From Gammaproteobacteria bacterium (lineage in GTDB: Bacteria; Pseudomonadota; Gammaproteobacteria; Pseudomonadales; Halieaceae): a DNA stretch of 64,000 bases. The translations under genes and the position numbers were made by a program. Within the stretch, counting starts at the first letter, position 1; each line of letters starts with the position of its first letter. The DNA is taken from positions 62,001-126,000 of the forward strand of contig JAHEKX010000003.1 of the NCBI GenBank assembly GCA_024644535.1, read 5' to 3'. The notes under the pieces were generated by a model. That model was not told where the DNA came from. It ran no database searches and saw only the letters and a list, made by a program, of their open reading frames with translations. This document shows, piece by piece, positions 9,722 to 19,487 of the stretch.

Positions 9722-10593
9722 CACTAAACCGACCCGCACTTGTGGCAGGCACTGCCGGCGTCGCGCTGTTCTCCGGAATGGACGCGACCATGAAATTTTT
9801 ATCGCTTGAGCTTGGTGTGTATAACGCGATGCTCTGGCGCATTGTCTTCGGGATGGCCATCATAGGCACAATCTACCTTTCTGGCAGACCTCAAAAACCC
9901 TCAACAAAAACCCTTGGTCTTCATGTGAAACGAGGGTTTCTGACCCTGGTCATGGCATCTCTGTTTTTTTGGGGCTTAACACAAATCCCTTTAGCTCAGG
10001 CCGTGGGGCTATCTTTCATTGCACCTATCGTCGCATTATTTTTGGCGGCCTGGCTGATTAACGAGCCCGTCATACCGAATGATTATATCGCTTCGATAAT
10101 TGCTTTAGTCGGTGTCGGTGTGCTCTTGCTAGAAGAGCTGGCGAAATTCGAGACGCAGTCACTAAGGGGCAGCGGCGCCGTACTACTGTCAGCGGTGATG
10201 TATGCTTACAACCTAATTCTGCAGCGACAACAAGCCTTAGTCGCACAACCGCTCGAAATCAGTTTCTACCAAACACTGGTCACCTTTATTGGATTGGCGC
10301 TGGTAGCCCCGTGGTGGGCCGAGCCTCTGCCGGACCTAAGAGCAGGTGTTCTAGCGGCGACCGCAGCCAGCTTAGCACTCGGCGCCTTGATTTGCCTTTC
10401 ATTCGCATACCGGCACGCCGTCACGGCGAGCCTGGTAACACTTGAGTACACCGCCTTTATATGGGCAGCGGCATTGGGGTGGTTTATATTCAGCGAGGCT
10501 ATCAGCATCAACACCCTTTGCGGAACGGCGCTGATCGTGGCCGCATGTATCTTTCAAATCAGAGGTGTAGGCAAACGGACGACGCCAAAATAG
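9715..10593 (+). CDS. DMT-superfamily (EamA) transporter
   Basis: A 292-residue integral membrane protein with about ten hydrophobic helices in two EamA repeats (roughly residues 5-140 and 150-285). Proteins of this family export amino acids, nucleotides or other metabolites by drug/metabolite-type transport; no substrate can be assigned. The start is a GTG overlapping the end of the TM2 gene by 7 bp, suggesting a two-gene operon. It converges on tufA, with about 97 bp between the stop codons. Confidence 0.9.
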   Translation: MVTLNRPALVAGTAGVALFSGMDATMKFLSLELGVYNAMLWRIVFGMAIIGTIYLSGRPQKPSTKTLGLHVKRGFLTLVMASLFFWGLTQIPLAQAVGLSFIAPIVALFLAAWLINEPVIPNDYIASIIALVGVGVLLLEELAKFETQSLRGSGAVLLSAVMYAYNLILQRQQALVAQPLEISFYQTLVTFIGLALVAPWWAEPLPDLRAGVLAATAASLALGALICLSFAYRHAVTASLVTLEYTAFIWAAALGWFIFSEAISINTLCGTALIVAACIFQIRGVGKRTTPK

Positions 10594-10613
10594 AAGCTTC
10601 CAGTGCGCCAGAA

Positions 10614-11913
10614 ACAACAAAGCCGAACAACTGCAAGCAGCCATTCGGCTCGGTAGGTCAGGGCATAACCCCAACCCAAGCTCGTATCGATTACTCGATG
10701 ATTTTGGCTACAACGCCAGCACCAACCGTACGACCACCTTCACGGATCGCAAAACGCAAACCGTCTTCCATCGCAATCGGTGCAATCAAAGTCACAACCA
10801 TTTGGATGTTGTCACCAGGCATTACCATCTCAACACCTTCAGGCAATTCACACGCACCTGTTACGTCCGTAGTACGGAAGTAAAACTGAGGACGGTAGCC
10901 TTTAAAGAATGGCGTGTGACGACCACCTTCATCTTTACCTAGGACGTAAACTTCAGCCTCAAACTTAGTGTGCGGCTTAACAGTACCTGGCTTCGCCAAT
11001 ACCTGACCACGCTCTACGTCTTCACGCTTAGTACCACGCAGCAGAACACCTACGTTCTCGCCCGCACGACCTTCGTCCAACAACTTGCGGAACATCTCAA
11101 CGCCAGTACAAGTCGTCTTGGTGGTATCACGAATACCAACAATCTCGATCTCTTCACCCACTTTGATAATGCCACGCTCAACACGGCCAGTTACTACCGT
11201 ACCACGACCCGAAATCGAGAATACATCTTCTACCGGCATCAAGAACGTCTGGTCAATCGCACGCTCTGGCTCAGGAATGTAGCTATCCAAAGCTTCAACC
11301 AAGCTCTTAACCGCAGTCGTGCCAAGCTCGTTATCGTCTTCGCCGTTCAAAGCCATCAACGCAGAACCACAAATAATAGGAGTGTCGTCGCCTGGGAAGT
11401 CGTAAGTGTCCAGCAACTCACGCAATTCCATTTCAACCAACTCTTTCATCTCTTCGTATTCTTCCGTACCAACACCACCACAGTCTTCTGCAAGAAGGTC
11501 AGCTTTATTCAAGAATACAACGATGTAGGGTACGCCCACCTGACGTGACAGCAAAATGTGCTCACGTGTCTGTGGCATTGGGCCGTCAGTCGCGCCACAT
11601 ACCAAGATCGCGCCGTCCATCTGTGCAGCACCCGTGATCATGTTCTTAACATAGTCAGCGTGCCCAGGGCAGTCTACGTGTGCGTAGTGACGAATCGATG
11701 AATCGTATTCTACGTGCGAAGTCGCAATCGTAATGCCGCGCTCACGCTCTTCTGGTGCGTTGTCAATACCGTCAAACGCAACCGCTTGTCCACCAAATAC
11801 CTCTGCGCAAACTCGAGTCAGAGCCGCGGTCAGAGTCGTTTTACCATGGTCTACGTGACCAATTGTGCCCACGTTTACGTGAGGCTTATTACGCTCAAAC
11901 TTTTCCTTTGCCA
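10614..11913. repeat. Long repeat, tuf copy 1 (tufA with terminator)
   Basis: About 1300 bp that match 27328-28627 in direct orientation at a constant offset of 16,714 bp. The ends compared base by base match, and the translated proteins and antisense frames of both copies are the same throughout. The match begins in the terminator T-tract and ends at the second base of the start codon. It is typical of concerted evolution of duplicated tuf genes by gene conversion. Confidence 0.93.
10621..10650 (-). terminator. Rho-independent terminator of tufA
   Basis: Downstream of tufA on the minus strand, AGCCGAA pairs with TTCGGCT and a second inner stem (CTGC/GCAG) extends the hairpin; a T-rich tract (CTTTGTTGT) follows. 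It lies within the segment shared with tufB, so the second tuf gene carries the same terminator. Confidence 0.8.
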
Positions 11914-11914
11914 C
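10691..11914 (-). CDS. tufA: Elongation factor Tu, copy A
   Basis: EF-Tu brings aminoacyl-tRNA to the ribosome as a GTP complex. The 407-residue product has G1 [10 protein letters not shown]3 DCPGHADY and G4 NKAD, followed by the two beta-barrel domains. It is about 13 residues longer than E. coli EF-Tu, partly through an [15 protein letters not shown] stretch after the NKAD motif. The start codon is GTG, unlike the ATG of tufB, although the two proteins are identical. It closes the str operon, 35 bp after fusA, and is followed by a terminator. Confidence 0.98.
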   Translation of the reverse strand: MAKEKFERNKPHVNVGTIGHVDHGKTTLTAALTRVCAEVFGGQAVAFDGIDNAPEERERGITIATSHVEYDSSIRHYAHVDCPGHADYVKNMITGAAQMDGAILVCGATDGPMPQTREHILLSRQVGVPYIVVFLNKADLLAEDCGGVGTEEYEEMKELVEMELRELLDTYDFPGDDTPIICGSALMALNGEDDNELGTTAVKSLVEALDSYIPEPERAIDQTFLMPVEDVFSISGRGTVVTGRVERGIIKVGEEIEIVGIRDTTKTTCTGVEMFRKLLDEGRAGENVGVLLRGTKREDVERGQVLAKPGTVKPHTKFEAEVYVLGKDEGGRHTPFFKGYRPQFYFRTTDVTGACELPEGVEMVMPGDNIQMVVTLIAPIAMEDGLRFAIREGGRTVGAGVVAKIIE

Positions 11915-11949
11915 TTTAAAACACCTCTCAGTTGATAGCTTTCGCTAAG

Positions 11950-14058
11950 TTAATAAATTCCATTTTTTGAAACGATAGCGTCCGCGACGTTGCTCGGAGC
12001 TTCCGAGTACTTAGCGAATTCCATCGTGTAGGTAGCACGCCCCTGCGTCGCCGATCGCAAATCAGTTGCATAACCAAACATTTCCGCGAGCGGCACTTCG
12101 GCATTGATAACCTTGCCACTCACGCTTTCATCCATTCCCAAAATAAGGCCACGGCGGCGGTTTAAATCACCGACCACGTCGCCCATATTTGCTTCCGGCG
12201 TCACCACTTCGACCTTCATAATAGGCTCCAACAACGCGGCACCACCGACTTGCGCCAATTTTTTTGTGGCCATAGAAGCTGCGATTTTAAATGCCATCTC
12301 ATTCGAGTCAACATCGTGAAACGAACCATCGTACAAAGTCGCTTTCAAGCCGAGCAATGGGTAGCCGGCTAACACACCGTTCTGCATTTGCTCTTCAATG
12401 CCTTTTTGCACCGCCGGAATATACTCGCGCGGCACAGCACCGCCCACGATTTCATTTACAAATTCGAGGCCGTCGGCGCCTTGGTCCTCCGCCGGTTCGA
12501 ACCGAACCCACACGTGCCCGTACTGCCCGCGACCACCTGACTGACGAACAAATTTGCCTTCTATTTCAGCTTTGTTTTTGATGCGTTCGCGATAAGCCAC
12601 TTGGGGCTTACCGATATTCGCTTCGACGCTGAACTCTCGACGCATTCGATCGACGATGATATCGAGGTGCAATTCGCCCATACCCGATATAATAGTCTGC
12701 CCTGTTTCTTCATCGGTTTTTACTCGAAACGAAGGATCTTCCTGGGCCAGCTTACCTAACGCTATACCCATTTTTTCTTGATCAGCTTTGGACCTTGGCT
12801 CAACCGCAACGGAAATAACAGGCTCAGGGAACTCCATTCGCTCAAGCACTATAGGCTTATCAATCGAGCACAGCGTATCACCTGTTGTCACGTCTTTTAA
12901 ACCAACAGCTGCGGCAATGTCACCCGCCAAACACTCTTTGATTTCTTCTCGACTATTGGCATGCATCTGCACCATACGGCCGACTCGTTCTTTTTTCTCT
13001 TTGACCGAATTATATACCGCTGTGCCGCTTTCTAGCTTGCCAGAGTACACCCGAAAGAAGGTCAGAGTACCAACGAAAGGGTCGGTTGCAATTTTAAACG
13101 CCAGCGCAGCAAAAGGCGCACTATCGTCCGCTTCGCGAGTAGCAACAGTCACGCCATCTTCCAGAGTACCTTCAATTGCTTTTACTTCGGTGGGCGAGGG
13201 CATGTAATCAATTACGGCATCCAGAACCGCTTGAACACCTTTGTTCTTGAACGCTGAACCACCCAATACCGGAATGATTTCATTCGCCAAGGTGCGGGCA
13301 CGGATACCCTGCTTAATTTCTTCCTCGCTAAGCTCTTCGCCTTCCAGATACTTATTCATTAGCGCATCGCTTGCTTCCGCCGCCGCCTCGACCATGAACT
13401 CGCGCATGTCTTCGACTTCGTCAACCATATCGGCTGGAACGTCTTGGTATTCGAAAGTCATGCCCTGGTCGGCTTCATTCCAAATAATGGCTTTACGCTT
13501 AATAAGATCAACGACGCCTTTGAACCCGTCCTCGGCCCCAATGGTCATCTGCAAGGGCACAGCATTTGCCCCTAAGCGATCTCGCAGCTGCTGAACAACC
13601 CGCCCAAAGCTGGCTCCAGCTCGGTCCATCTTATTGACGAACACCATTCGGGGCACTTCATATTTGTTGGCTTGACGCCACACAGTTTCTGTTTGAGGCT
13701 GCACGCCTGACGAGCCGCACAATACCACCACCGCACCATCAAGGACTCGTAACGAGCGCTCGACTTCAATGGTGAAGTCAACGTGCCCGGGTGTATCAAT
13801 AATATTGATTCGGTGCTCATCAAACTGCTGGGTCATACCAGCCCAAAAGCAGGTGGTGGCAGCACTGGTAATGGTAATACCGCGCTCCTGCTCTTGCTCC
13901 ATCCAATCCATGGTGGCTGCGCCATCATGAACTTCTCCGATTTTGTGTGACAGGCCTGTATAAAAAAGTACGCGCTCTGTTGTCGTGGTTTTACCCGCGT
14001 CAACGTGAGCGCAAATACCAATGTTCCGATAGCGAGCTATAGGAGTCTTACGGGCCAC
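11950..14058 (-). CDS. fusA: Elongation factor G
   Basis: EF-G drives ribosomal translocation and, with RRF, recycling. The 702-residue product has G1 [10 protein letters not shown]3 DTPGHVDF and G4 NKMDRAGA, then domains II-V with the [16 protein letters not shown] block in domain III. Length is normal for a bacterial EF-G-I. It lies 39 bp after rpsG in the str operon. Confidence 0.98.
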   Translation of the reverse strand: MARKTPIARYRNIGICAHVDAGKTTTTERVLFYTGLSHKIGEVHDGAATMDWMEQEQERGITITSAATTCFWAGMTQQFDEHRINIIDTPGHVDFTIEVERSLRVLDGAVVVLCGSSGVQPQTETVWRQANKYEVPRMVFVNKMDRAGASFGRVVQQLRDRLGANAVPLQMTIGAEDGFKGVVDLIKRKAIIWNEADQGMTFEYQDVPADMVDEVEDMREFMVEAAAEASDALMNKYLEGEELSEEEIKQGIRARTLANEIIPVLGGSAFKNKGVQAVLDAVIDYMPSPTEVKAIEGTLEDGVTVATREADDSAPFAALAFKIATDPFVGTLTFFRVYSGKLESGTAVYNSVKEKKERVGRMVQMHANSREEIKECLAGDIAAAVGLKDVTTGDTLCSIDKPIVLERMEFPEPVISVAVEPRSKADQEKMGIALGKLAQEDPSFRVKTDEETGQTIISGMGELHLDIIVDRMRREFSVEANIGKPQVAYRERIKNKAEIEGKFVRQSGGRGQYGHVWVRFEPAEDQGADGLEFVNEIVGGAVPREYIPAVQKGIEEQMQNGVLAGYPLLGLKATLYDGSFHDVDSNEMAFKIAASMATKKLAQVGGAALLEPIMKVEVVTPEANMGDVVGDLNRRRGLILGMDESVSGKVINAEVPLAEMFGYATDLRSATQGRATYTMEFAKYSEAPSNVADAIVSKNGIY

Positions 14059-14097
14059 AATGTATCCTCACCAATATCGATGACACAAACGTTTGCT

Positions 14098-14568
14098 TTA
14101 GAAACGGAAGTGCGAGAACGCCTTGTTGGCTTCAGCCATACGGTGAACGTCTTCACGCTTCTTAACCGCATTACCTTTTCCTTGAGAGGCATCAATGATT
14201 TCACCAGCCAAACGCTGACGCATTGATTTCTCGCCGCGGTTGCGTGCGTACTCAACCAACCAACGCATTGACAGCGCGGTACGACGAGCTGGACGAACCT
14301 CGACAGGCACCTGGTAAGTTGCACCACCAACGCGTCGAGACTTAACTTCGACCATAGGTGCAATATTCTCTAGCGCTTCGTCAAAAGCTTCGAGTGGATC
14401 TTTGCTTAGTTTTTGCTGCACGATGTCCAAAGCACCGTAAACGATACTTTCGGCAACAGACTTTTTACCGCTAATCATGACGTGGTTCATGAACTTAGCT
14501 AGGGTGACATTTCCAAACTTGGGATCTGGCAAAACTTCACGTTTTGCGACTACGCGTCTTCTTGGCAT
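14098..14568 (-). CDS. rpsG: 30S ribosomal protein S7
   Basis: S7 nucleates assembly of the 30S head and contacts E-site tRNA; in E. coli it represses the str operon. The 156-residue product starts [20 protein letters not shown] and contains the [17 protein letters not shown] signature. The 116-bp spacer upstream holds a hairpin in the position of the known S7 regulatory site. Confidence 0.98.
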   Translation of the reverse strand: MPRRRVVAKREVLPDPKFGNVTLAKFMNHVMISGKKSVAESIVYGALDIVQQKLSKDPLEAFDEALENIAPMVEVKSRRVGGATYQVPVEVRPARRTALSMRWLVEYARNRGEKSMRQRLAGEIIDASQGKGNAVKKREDVHRMAEANKAFSHFRF

Positions 14569-14649
14569 ACTATTCTCTCTTCAGGTATTCCAAGCACTGA
14601 CCTGCCACTTATTTAAGGTGGGAGAGGCAGAGACTTGGCCTTACTTTTC

Positions 14650-14667
14650 GCTACCCTAAAGGGTAGC
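14650..14667 (-). promoter_or_regulatory. Hairpin in the rpsL-rpsG spacer, candidate S7 regulatory site
   Basis: A perfect inverted repeat GCTACCC-TAAA-GGGTAGC forms a 7-bp stem with a 4-base loop (8 bp with a 2-base loop). It lacks a U-run in either direction, so it is not a terminator. In E. coli S7 binds the rpsL-rpsG intercistronic RNA to repress translation; position supports that reading here, but the sequence was not compared with an aligned motif. Confidence 0.45.
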
Positions 14668-14684
14668 ACCGGATTGTGACTGTC

Positions 14685-15059
14685 CTATGACTTAGGACGT
14701 TTTGCACCGTATTTAGAACGGGCTTGTTTACGATTCGCAACGCCTGAGGTATCCAAGCTACCGCGAACAGTGTGATAACGCACACCTGGTAAGTCTTTTA
14801 CACGACCGCCACGAATCAATACTACGCTGTGTTCTTGCAAGTTGTGACCTTCACCACCAATGTATGAAGACACTTCATAACCGTTGGTCAAGCGAACACG
14901 ACATACTTTACGCAGCGCCGAGTTAGGTTTTTTAGGAGTGGTAGTGTATACACGAGTACACACGCCACGACGTTGAGGGCATGCCTGCAGCGCAGGTACG
15001 TCACTCTTTACCACTTTACGCTTACGCGGCTTGCGCACAAGCTGGTTAATCGTTGCCAT
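14685..15059 (-). CDS. rpsL: 30S ribosomal protein S12
   Basis: S12 acts in the decoding centre. The 124-residue product starts [15 protein letters not shown] and carries both conserved loops, [12 protein letters not shown] and [11 protein letters not shown], with the lysines whose replacement gives streptomycin resistance intact. It is the first gene of the str group and follows the terminator hairpin after rpoC by about 70 bp. Confidence 0.98.
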   Translation of the reverse strand: MATINQLVRKPRKRKVVKSDVPALQACPQRRGVCTRVYTTTPKKPNSALRKVCRVRLTNGYEVSSYIGGEGHNLQEHSVVLIRGGRVKDLPGVRYHTVRGSLDTSGVANRKQARSKYGAKRPKS

Positions 15060-15121
15060 GCAATAAAACTCCGATTGTTCGTTCTGACTCTCGCCAGATC
15101 TTGGTTGCCCAGTTCGGGCAG

Positions 15122-15158
15122 CTAAAATAAGGAGGCGGCATTCTATAGAGGCCGCCTC
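15122..15158 (-). terminator. Rho-independent terminator after rpoC
   Basis: On the minus strand GAGGCGGC pairs with GCCGCCTC across a 12-base A/T-rich loop, followed directly by CTTATTTTAG. This is a strong stem plus U-rich tail between rpoC and rpsL. A small second hairpin (TGCCC/GGGCA) follows it. I see no clear sigma-70 promoter between this terminator and rpsL, so the terminator may be partly read through. Confidence 0.75.
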
Positions 15159-15183
15159 TTACCGTCAAGCCCAGTTACTCTCG

Positions 15184-18100
15184 TTACTCAAGCTCATTTT
15201 CCGAAGCGCCAACATCCGCCCGTAAGGCTTCAGTTAATGCGGCTTCGATATCTTGTGCACTCACACGCATTTCATCGCCTTGCGCACGCTTCTTGCGTCT
15301 CTCTTCGTGGTAGGCTAAGCCCGTACCCGCGGGGATCAAGCGTCCCACAACTACGTTCTCTTTCAGACCACGCAGATAGTCACGCTTACCGGTTACTGCC
15401 GCTTCCGTTAATACGCGAGTTGTTTCCTGGAACGAAGCAGCTGAGATAAAGCTTTCTGTCGCCAGCGATGCCTTGGTGATACCCAAAAGTTCACGCTCGC
15501 CCGACGCAGGCACTAAATTCTCCGCCAGCAGACGCTCGTTCTCTTCCAACAAAGTCACGTACTCGACCTGCTCACCCTTGATCAAGCTCGAATCACCTGA
15601 ACTGGTGATAATCACTTTACGCAACATCTGACGCACGATCACCTCGACGTGCTTATCGTTAATTTTCACACCCTGTAAGCGATAGACTTCCTGGATTTCA
15701 TTAACAATATATTTCGCCAGCTCTTCGACGCCCTTTAAGCGTAAAATATCGTGCGGGCTTAATGGACCTTCCGATACCACTTCCCCTTTTTCAACCAACT
15801 CACCCTCAAAGACGGACAGATTGCGCCACTTAGGAATCAGTGCCTCGTAGTGTGTCGATCCATCGGATAATACCGAACTATCGGTGGGCGTAATCATCAA
15901 TCGGCGTTTGCCCTTGGTTTCTTTACCAAAGCTCACGGTACCGCTAATTTCAGCTAAGATCGCAGGCTCTTTTGGACGACGCGCCTCAAAGAGGTCAGCA
16001 ACGCGAGGCAGACCACCGGTAATGTCGCGAGTTTTCGAACCTTCTTGAGGAATACGTGCAATCACGTCACCGATTTCAATTCGCACACCATCTTCCAAGG
16101 AAACCCAGGCGCCAGCAGGCAAAAAGTAGTGAGCAGGCACGTTAGTACCGGCTAAGCAAAGCTCATTACCGTCCTCATCGATCAACGTTACCGCTGGGCG
16201 AATATCTTTCCCGGCCGCCGGTCGCTCACCCGCATCCATAACGGTAATGCTCGATAGACCGGTAAGTTCGTCTGTTTGACGCTTAACGGTAATACCGTCT
16301 TCCATGCCGACGAATTTAACCGTACCGGCAACTTCTGTCACGATTGGGTGCGTATGCGGATCCCAAGTCGCAACCACGTCCCCCGCAGCGATCGCAGCGT
16401 TGTCATTGATCACTAAATTTGCACCGTAAGGTAGCTTGTAGCGCTCTTTCTCGCGACCTTTGGTATCAAGAACCGACAGCTCGCCAGACCGTGATACCGC
16501 AACCAATGAACCATCGACTCTTTGGACCGTTTTGAGGTTATGCAACCGCACGGTACCGTCATTCAATACGCGAATATTGTCGGCCGCGGTAGCACGTGAC
16601 GCAGCACCACCAATGTGGAAGGTACGCATGGTCAACTGAGTTCCTGGCTCACCAATAGATTGGGCTGCCACTACACCGATCGCCTCGCCGATATTAACCT
16701 TATGGCCCCGCGCTAGGTCACGACCGTAACAGGTCGAACAAATACCGTGGCGAGTTTCACAGGTAATTGGCGAGCGCACTTCAACCTCGTCAATACCCAT
16801 TTCTTCCAAGCGGCGAATCCAGGCCTCATCGAGCATGGTGCCCGCTGTTACCGCGATTTCGTCATCAGTCGCTGGGCGTATAACGTCGCGCGCAACAATT
16901 CGACCCAGAACACGATCACCCAGGGTTTCGATGATGTCGCCACCATCGATAACAGGTGTCATCAAGATACCTTTATCGGTGCCACAATCGTCTTCGGTCA
17001 CAACCAAGTCTTGTGCTACGTCAACCAAACGACGCGTCAAATAACCAGAGTTCGCTGTTTTCAATGCAGTGTCAGCCAAACCCTTACGCGCGCCGTGCGT
17101 CGAAATAAAGTACTGTAGTACGTTCAACCCTTCGCGGAAGTTGGCCGTAATTGGCGTTTCGATAATCGATCCATCCGGTTTAGCCATCAAACCTCGCATA
17201 CCCGCTAACTGACGAATCTGGGCTGGTGAGCCACGCGCGCCAGAGTCGGCGTATATGTAAACCGAGTTGAACGAGGCCTGCTCTTCTTCTTTGCCGTCTT
17301 TATTGATAACGGTTTCCTTCGATAAACCGTCCATCATCGACTTCGACACCAAATCATTAGCTCGAGACCAAATATCGATAACCTTGTTGTACTTTTCACC
17401 CTGAGTAACAAGACCGGCGGCATACTGATCTTCAATTTCTTTTACTTCCGCTTCCGCACCTTCAATAATGTGCGCTTTCTGGTCAGGGATTTCAAAGTCG
17501 TTCACGCCAATCGAAGCGCCCGAACGAGTTGAATACTCATATCCGGTGTACATCAATTGGTCAGCAAAAATAACCGTAGCCTTCAAACCGACTACACGAT
17601 AGCAGCGGTTGATGACGCGAGAGATTGCTTTCTTAACCATTGGCTGATTCACCATTTCATAGGCGATACCTGCTGGCACAATTTCCCATAACAACGCACG
17701 TCCGACTGTTGTATCAGCAATGAAGGTCCGCTCAGTGCGGTCGCCATCATCAGACACTACCGACTCATGGATACGAACTCTAACCTTGGCCTGTAAACCA
17801 ACTTCGCCGCTGTGATAGGCGCGATGCACTTCGCTTACGTTTGCAAACACTCGACCTTCGCCCTTGGCGTTGATACGGTCACGGGTCATGTAGTACAAAC
17901 CTAAGACCACGTCCTGCGAAGGCACGATAATTGGGTCGCCACTCGCAGGCGACAAAATGTTGTTGGTCGACATCATCAAAGCGCGAGCTTCTAACTGTGC
18001 TTCAATGGTAAGCGGCACGTGTACTGCCATCTGGTCACCGTCAAAGTCAGCGTTGTAGGCCGCACATACGAGCGGGTGCAACTGAATTGCTTTACCTTCA

Positions 18101-19425
18101 ATCAACACCGGCTCGAAGGCCTGAATACCCAAACGGTGCAAGGTAGGTGCACGGTTCAGCAACACGGGGTGCTCACGAATGACCTCGGCCAAGATATCCC
18201 AAACCTCTGGCGGCTCGCGTTCGACCATCTTCTTCGCTGCTTTAATGGTAGTCGCCAAACCGCGGTGCTCGAGCTTCCCGAAAATAAAGGGCTTAAACAG
18301 CTCTAATGCCATTTTCTTCGGCAAACCACATTGATGCAGCTTCAATGCCGGCCCTGTTACAATCACCGAACGGCCCGAGTAGTCTACCCGCTTACCCAGC
18401 AAGTTCTGACGGAAACGACCCTGCTTACCTTTAATCATGTCCGCAAGCGACTTCAATGGACGCTTGTTTGAACCGGTAATAGCACGACCACGACGACCAT
18501 TGTCCAACAGCGCGTCAACCGCTTCCTGCAACATGCGCTTTTCATTGCGAACAATAATGTCGGGCGCATTAAGATCTAACAAACGCTTCAAACGGTTGTT
18601 ACGGTTAATAACACGACGGTACAAATCGTTTAGGTCTGAGGTTGCAAAACGACCGCCTTCCAACGGCACCAATGGACGCAAATCTGGTGGCAAAACAGGC
18701 AGAGCGTTTAGCACCATCCACTCGGGTTTATTTCCCGAGCTTGCAAACGCTTCCATTAACTTAAGACGCTTAGACAGCTTCTTAATCTTGGTTTCAGAGT
18801 TAGTCGAAGGAATCTCCTCGCGTAATTTTGCAATTTCGCGCTCCAGATCCAACTGCTTCATCATATCTTGGATAGCTTCAGCACCCATTTTCGCGACAAA
18901 TTCGTCACCGAATTCTTCCATCGCTTCGTAATACTGCTCATCCGATAACAGCTGACCATATTCTAAAGAGGTCATGCCAGGATCAGTGACAATGTACGAC
19001 TCAAAGTACAACACGCGCTCGATATCCCGCAGCGTCATATCCAGCAACAAGCCAATCCGTGAAGGCAGTGACTTCAAAAACCAAATGTGTGCAACCGGGC
19101 TTGCAAGCTCGATATGACCCATGCGTTCACGACGCACTTTGGCCAGTGCGACTTCGACGCCACACTTCTCGCATATTACACCACGGTGCTTTAAGCGCTT
19201 GTATTTACCACACAAGCACTCGTAGTCTTTTACTGGGCCAAAGATCTTGGCACAAAATAAACCGTCACGCTCAGGTTTGAACGTACGATAGTTAATGGTC
19301 TCGGGCTTTTTGACTTCGCCATAAGACCAAGAGCGAACCATTTCAGACGACGCCAAGCCGATACGAATTGCATCAAACTCATCTGTCTGTCCCTGTGACT
19401 TTAGTATATTAAGTAAGTCTCTCAA
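15184..19425 (-). CDS. rpoC: RNA polymerase subunit beta'
   Basis: The 1413-residue largest subunit of RNA polymerase. The N-terminal zinc site has C70, C72, C85 and C88; the absolutely conserved NADFDGD catalytic motif that binds Mg2+ is present; the second zinc site [11 protein letters not shown] is intact, as are the bridge and trigger-helix regions ([19 protein letters not shown]). It follows rpoB by 62 bp and ends upstream of a strong terminator. Confidence 0.99.
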   Translation of the reverse strand: MRDLLNILKSQGQTDEFDAIRIGLASSEMVRSWSYGEVKKPETINYRTFKPERDGLFCAKIFGPVKDYECLCGKYKRLKHRGVICEKCGVEVALAKVRRERMGHIELASPVAHIWFLKSLPSRIGLLLDMTLRDIERVLYFESYIVTDPGMTSLEYGQLLSDEQYYEAMEEFGDEFVAKMGAEAIQDMMKQLDLEREIAKLREEIPSTNSETKIKKLSKRLKLMEAFASSGNKPEWMVLNALPVLPPDLRPLVPLEGGRFATSDLNDLYRRVINRNNRLKRLLDLNAPDIIVRNEKRMLQEAVDALLDNGRRGRAITGSNKRPLKSLADMIKGKQGRFRQNLLGKRVDYSGRSVIVTGPALKLHQCGLPKKMALELFKPFIFGKLEHRGLATTIKAAKKMVEREPPEVWDILAEVIREHPVLLNRAPTLHRLGIQAFEPVLIEGKAIQLHPLVCAAYNADFDGDQMAVHVPLTIEAQLEARALMMSTNNILSPASGDPIIVPSQDVVLGLYYMTRDRINAKGEGRVFANVSEVHRAYHSGEVGLQAKVRVRIHESVVSDDGDRTERTFIADTTVGRALLWEIVPAGIAYEMVNQPMVKKAISRVINRCYRVVGLKATVIFADQLMYTGYEYSTRSGASIGVNDFEIPDQKAHIIEGAEAEVKEIEDQYAAGLVTQGEKYNKVIDIWSRANDLVSKSMMDGLSKETVINKDGKEEEQASFNSVYIYADSGARGSPAQIRQLAGMRGLMAKPDGSIIETPITANFREGLNVLQYFISTHGARKGLADTALKTANSGYLTRRLVDVAQDLVVTEDDCGTDKGILMTPVIDGGDIIETLGDRVLGRIVARDVIRPATDDEIAVTAGTMLDEAWIRRLEEMGIDEVEVRSPITCETRHGICSTCYGRDLARGHKVNIGEAIGVVAAQSIGEPGTQLTMRTFHIGGAASRATAADNIRVLNDGTVRLHNLKTVQRVDGSLVAVSRSGELSVLDTKGREKERYKLPYGANLVINDNAAIAAGDVVATWDPHTHPIVTEVAGTVKFVGMEDGITVKRQTDELTGLSSITVMDAGERPAAGKDIRPAVTLIDEDGNELCLAGTNVPAHYFLPAGAWVSLEDGVRIEIGDVIARIPQEGSKTRDITGGLPRVADLFEARRPKEPAILAEISGTVSFGKETKGKRRLMITPTDSSVLSDGSTHYEALIPKWRNLSVFEGELVEKGEVVSEGPLSPHDILRLKGVEELAKYIVNEIQEVYRLQGVKINDKHVEVIVRQMLRKVIITSSGDSSLIKGEQVEYVTLLEENERLLAENLVPASGERELLGITKASLATESFISAASFQETTRVLTEAAVTGKRDYLRGLKENVVVGRLIPAGTGLAYHEERRKKRAQGDEMRVSAQDIEAALTEALRADVGASENELE

Positions 19426-19487
19426 GGCTATTCCTCCACGAGGGTGTTAGTGCCGGGGCGCCGTAGCGCCCACCCAAATTCAACGTA

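Noticed and set aside
10970..11548. 192-codon plus-strand frame inside tufA, repeated in tufB at 27684-28262
   Set aside because: It exists only because the tuf sequence has been kept homogeneous between copies and carries no known domain; it is a shadow of EF-Tu.
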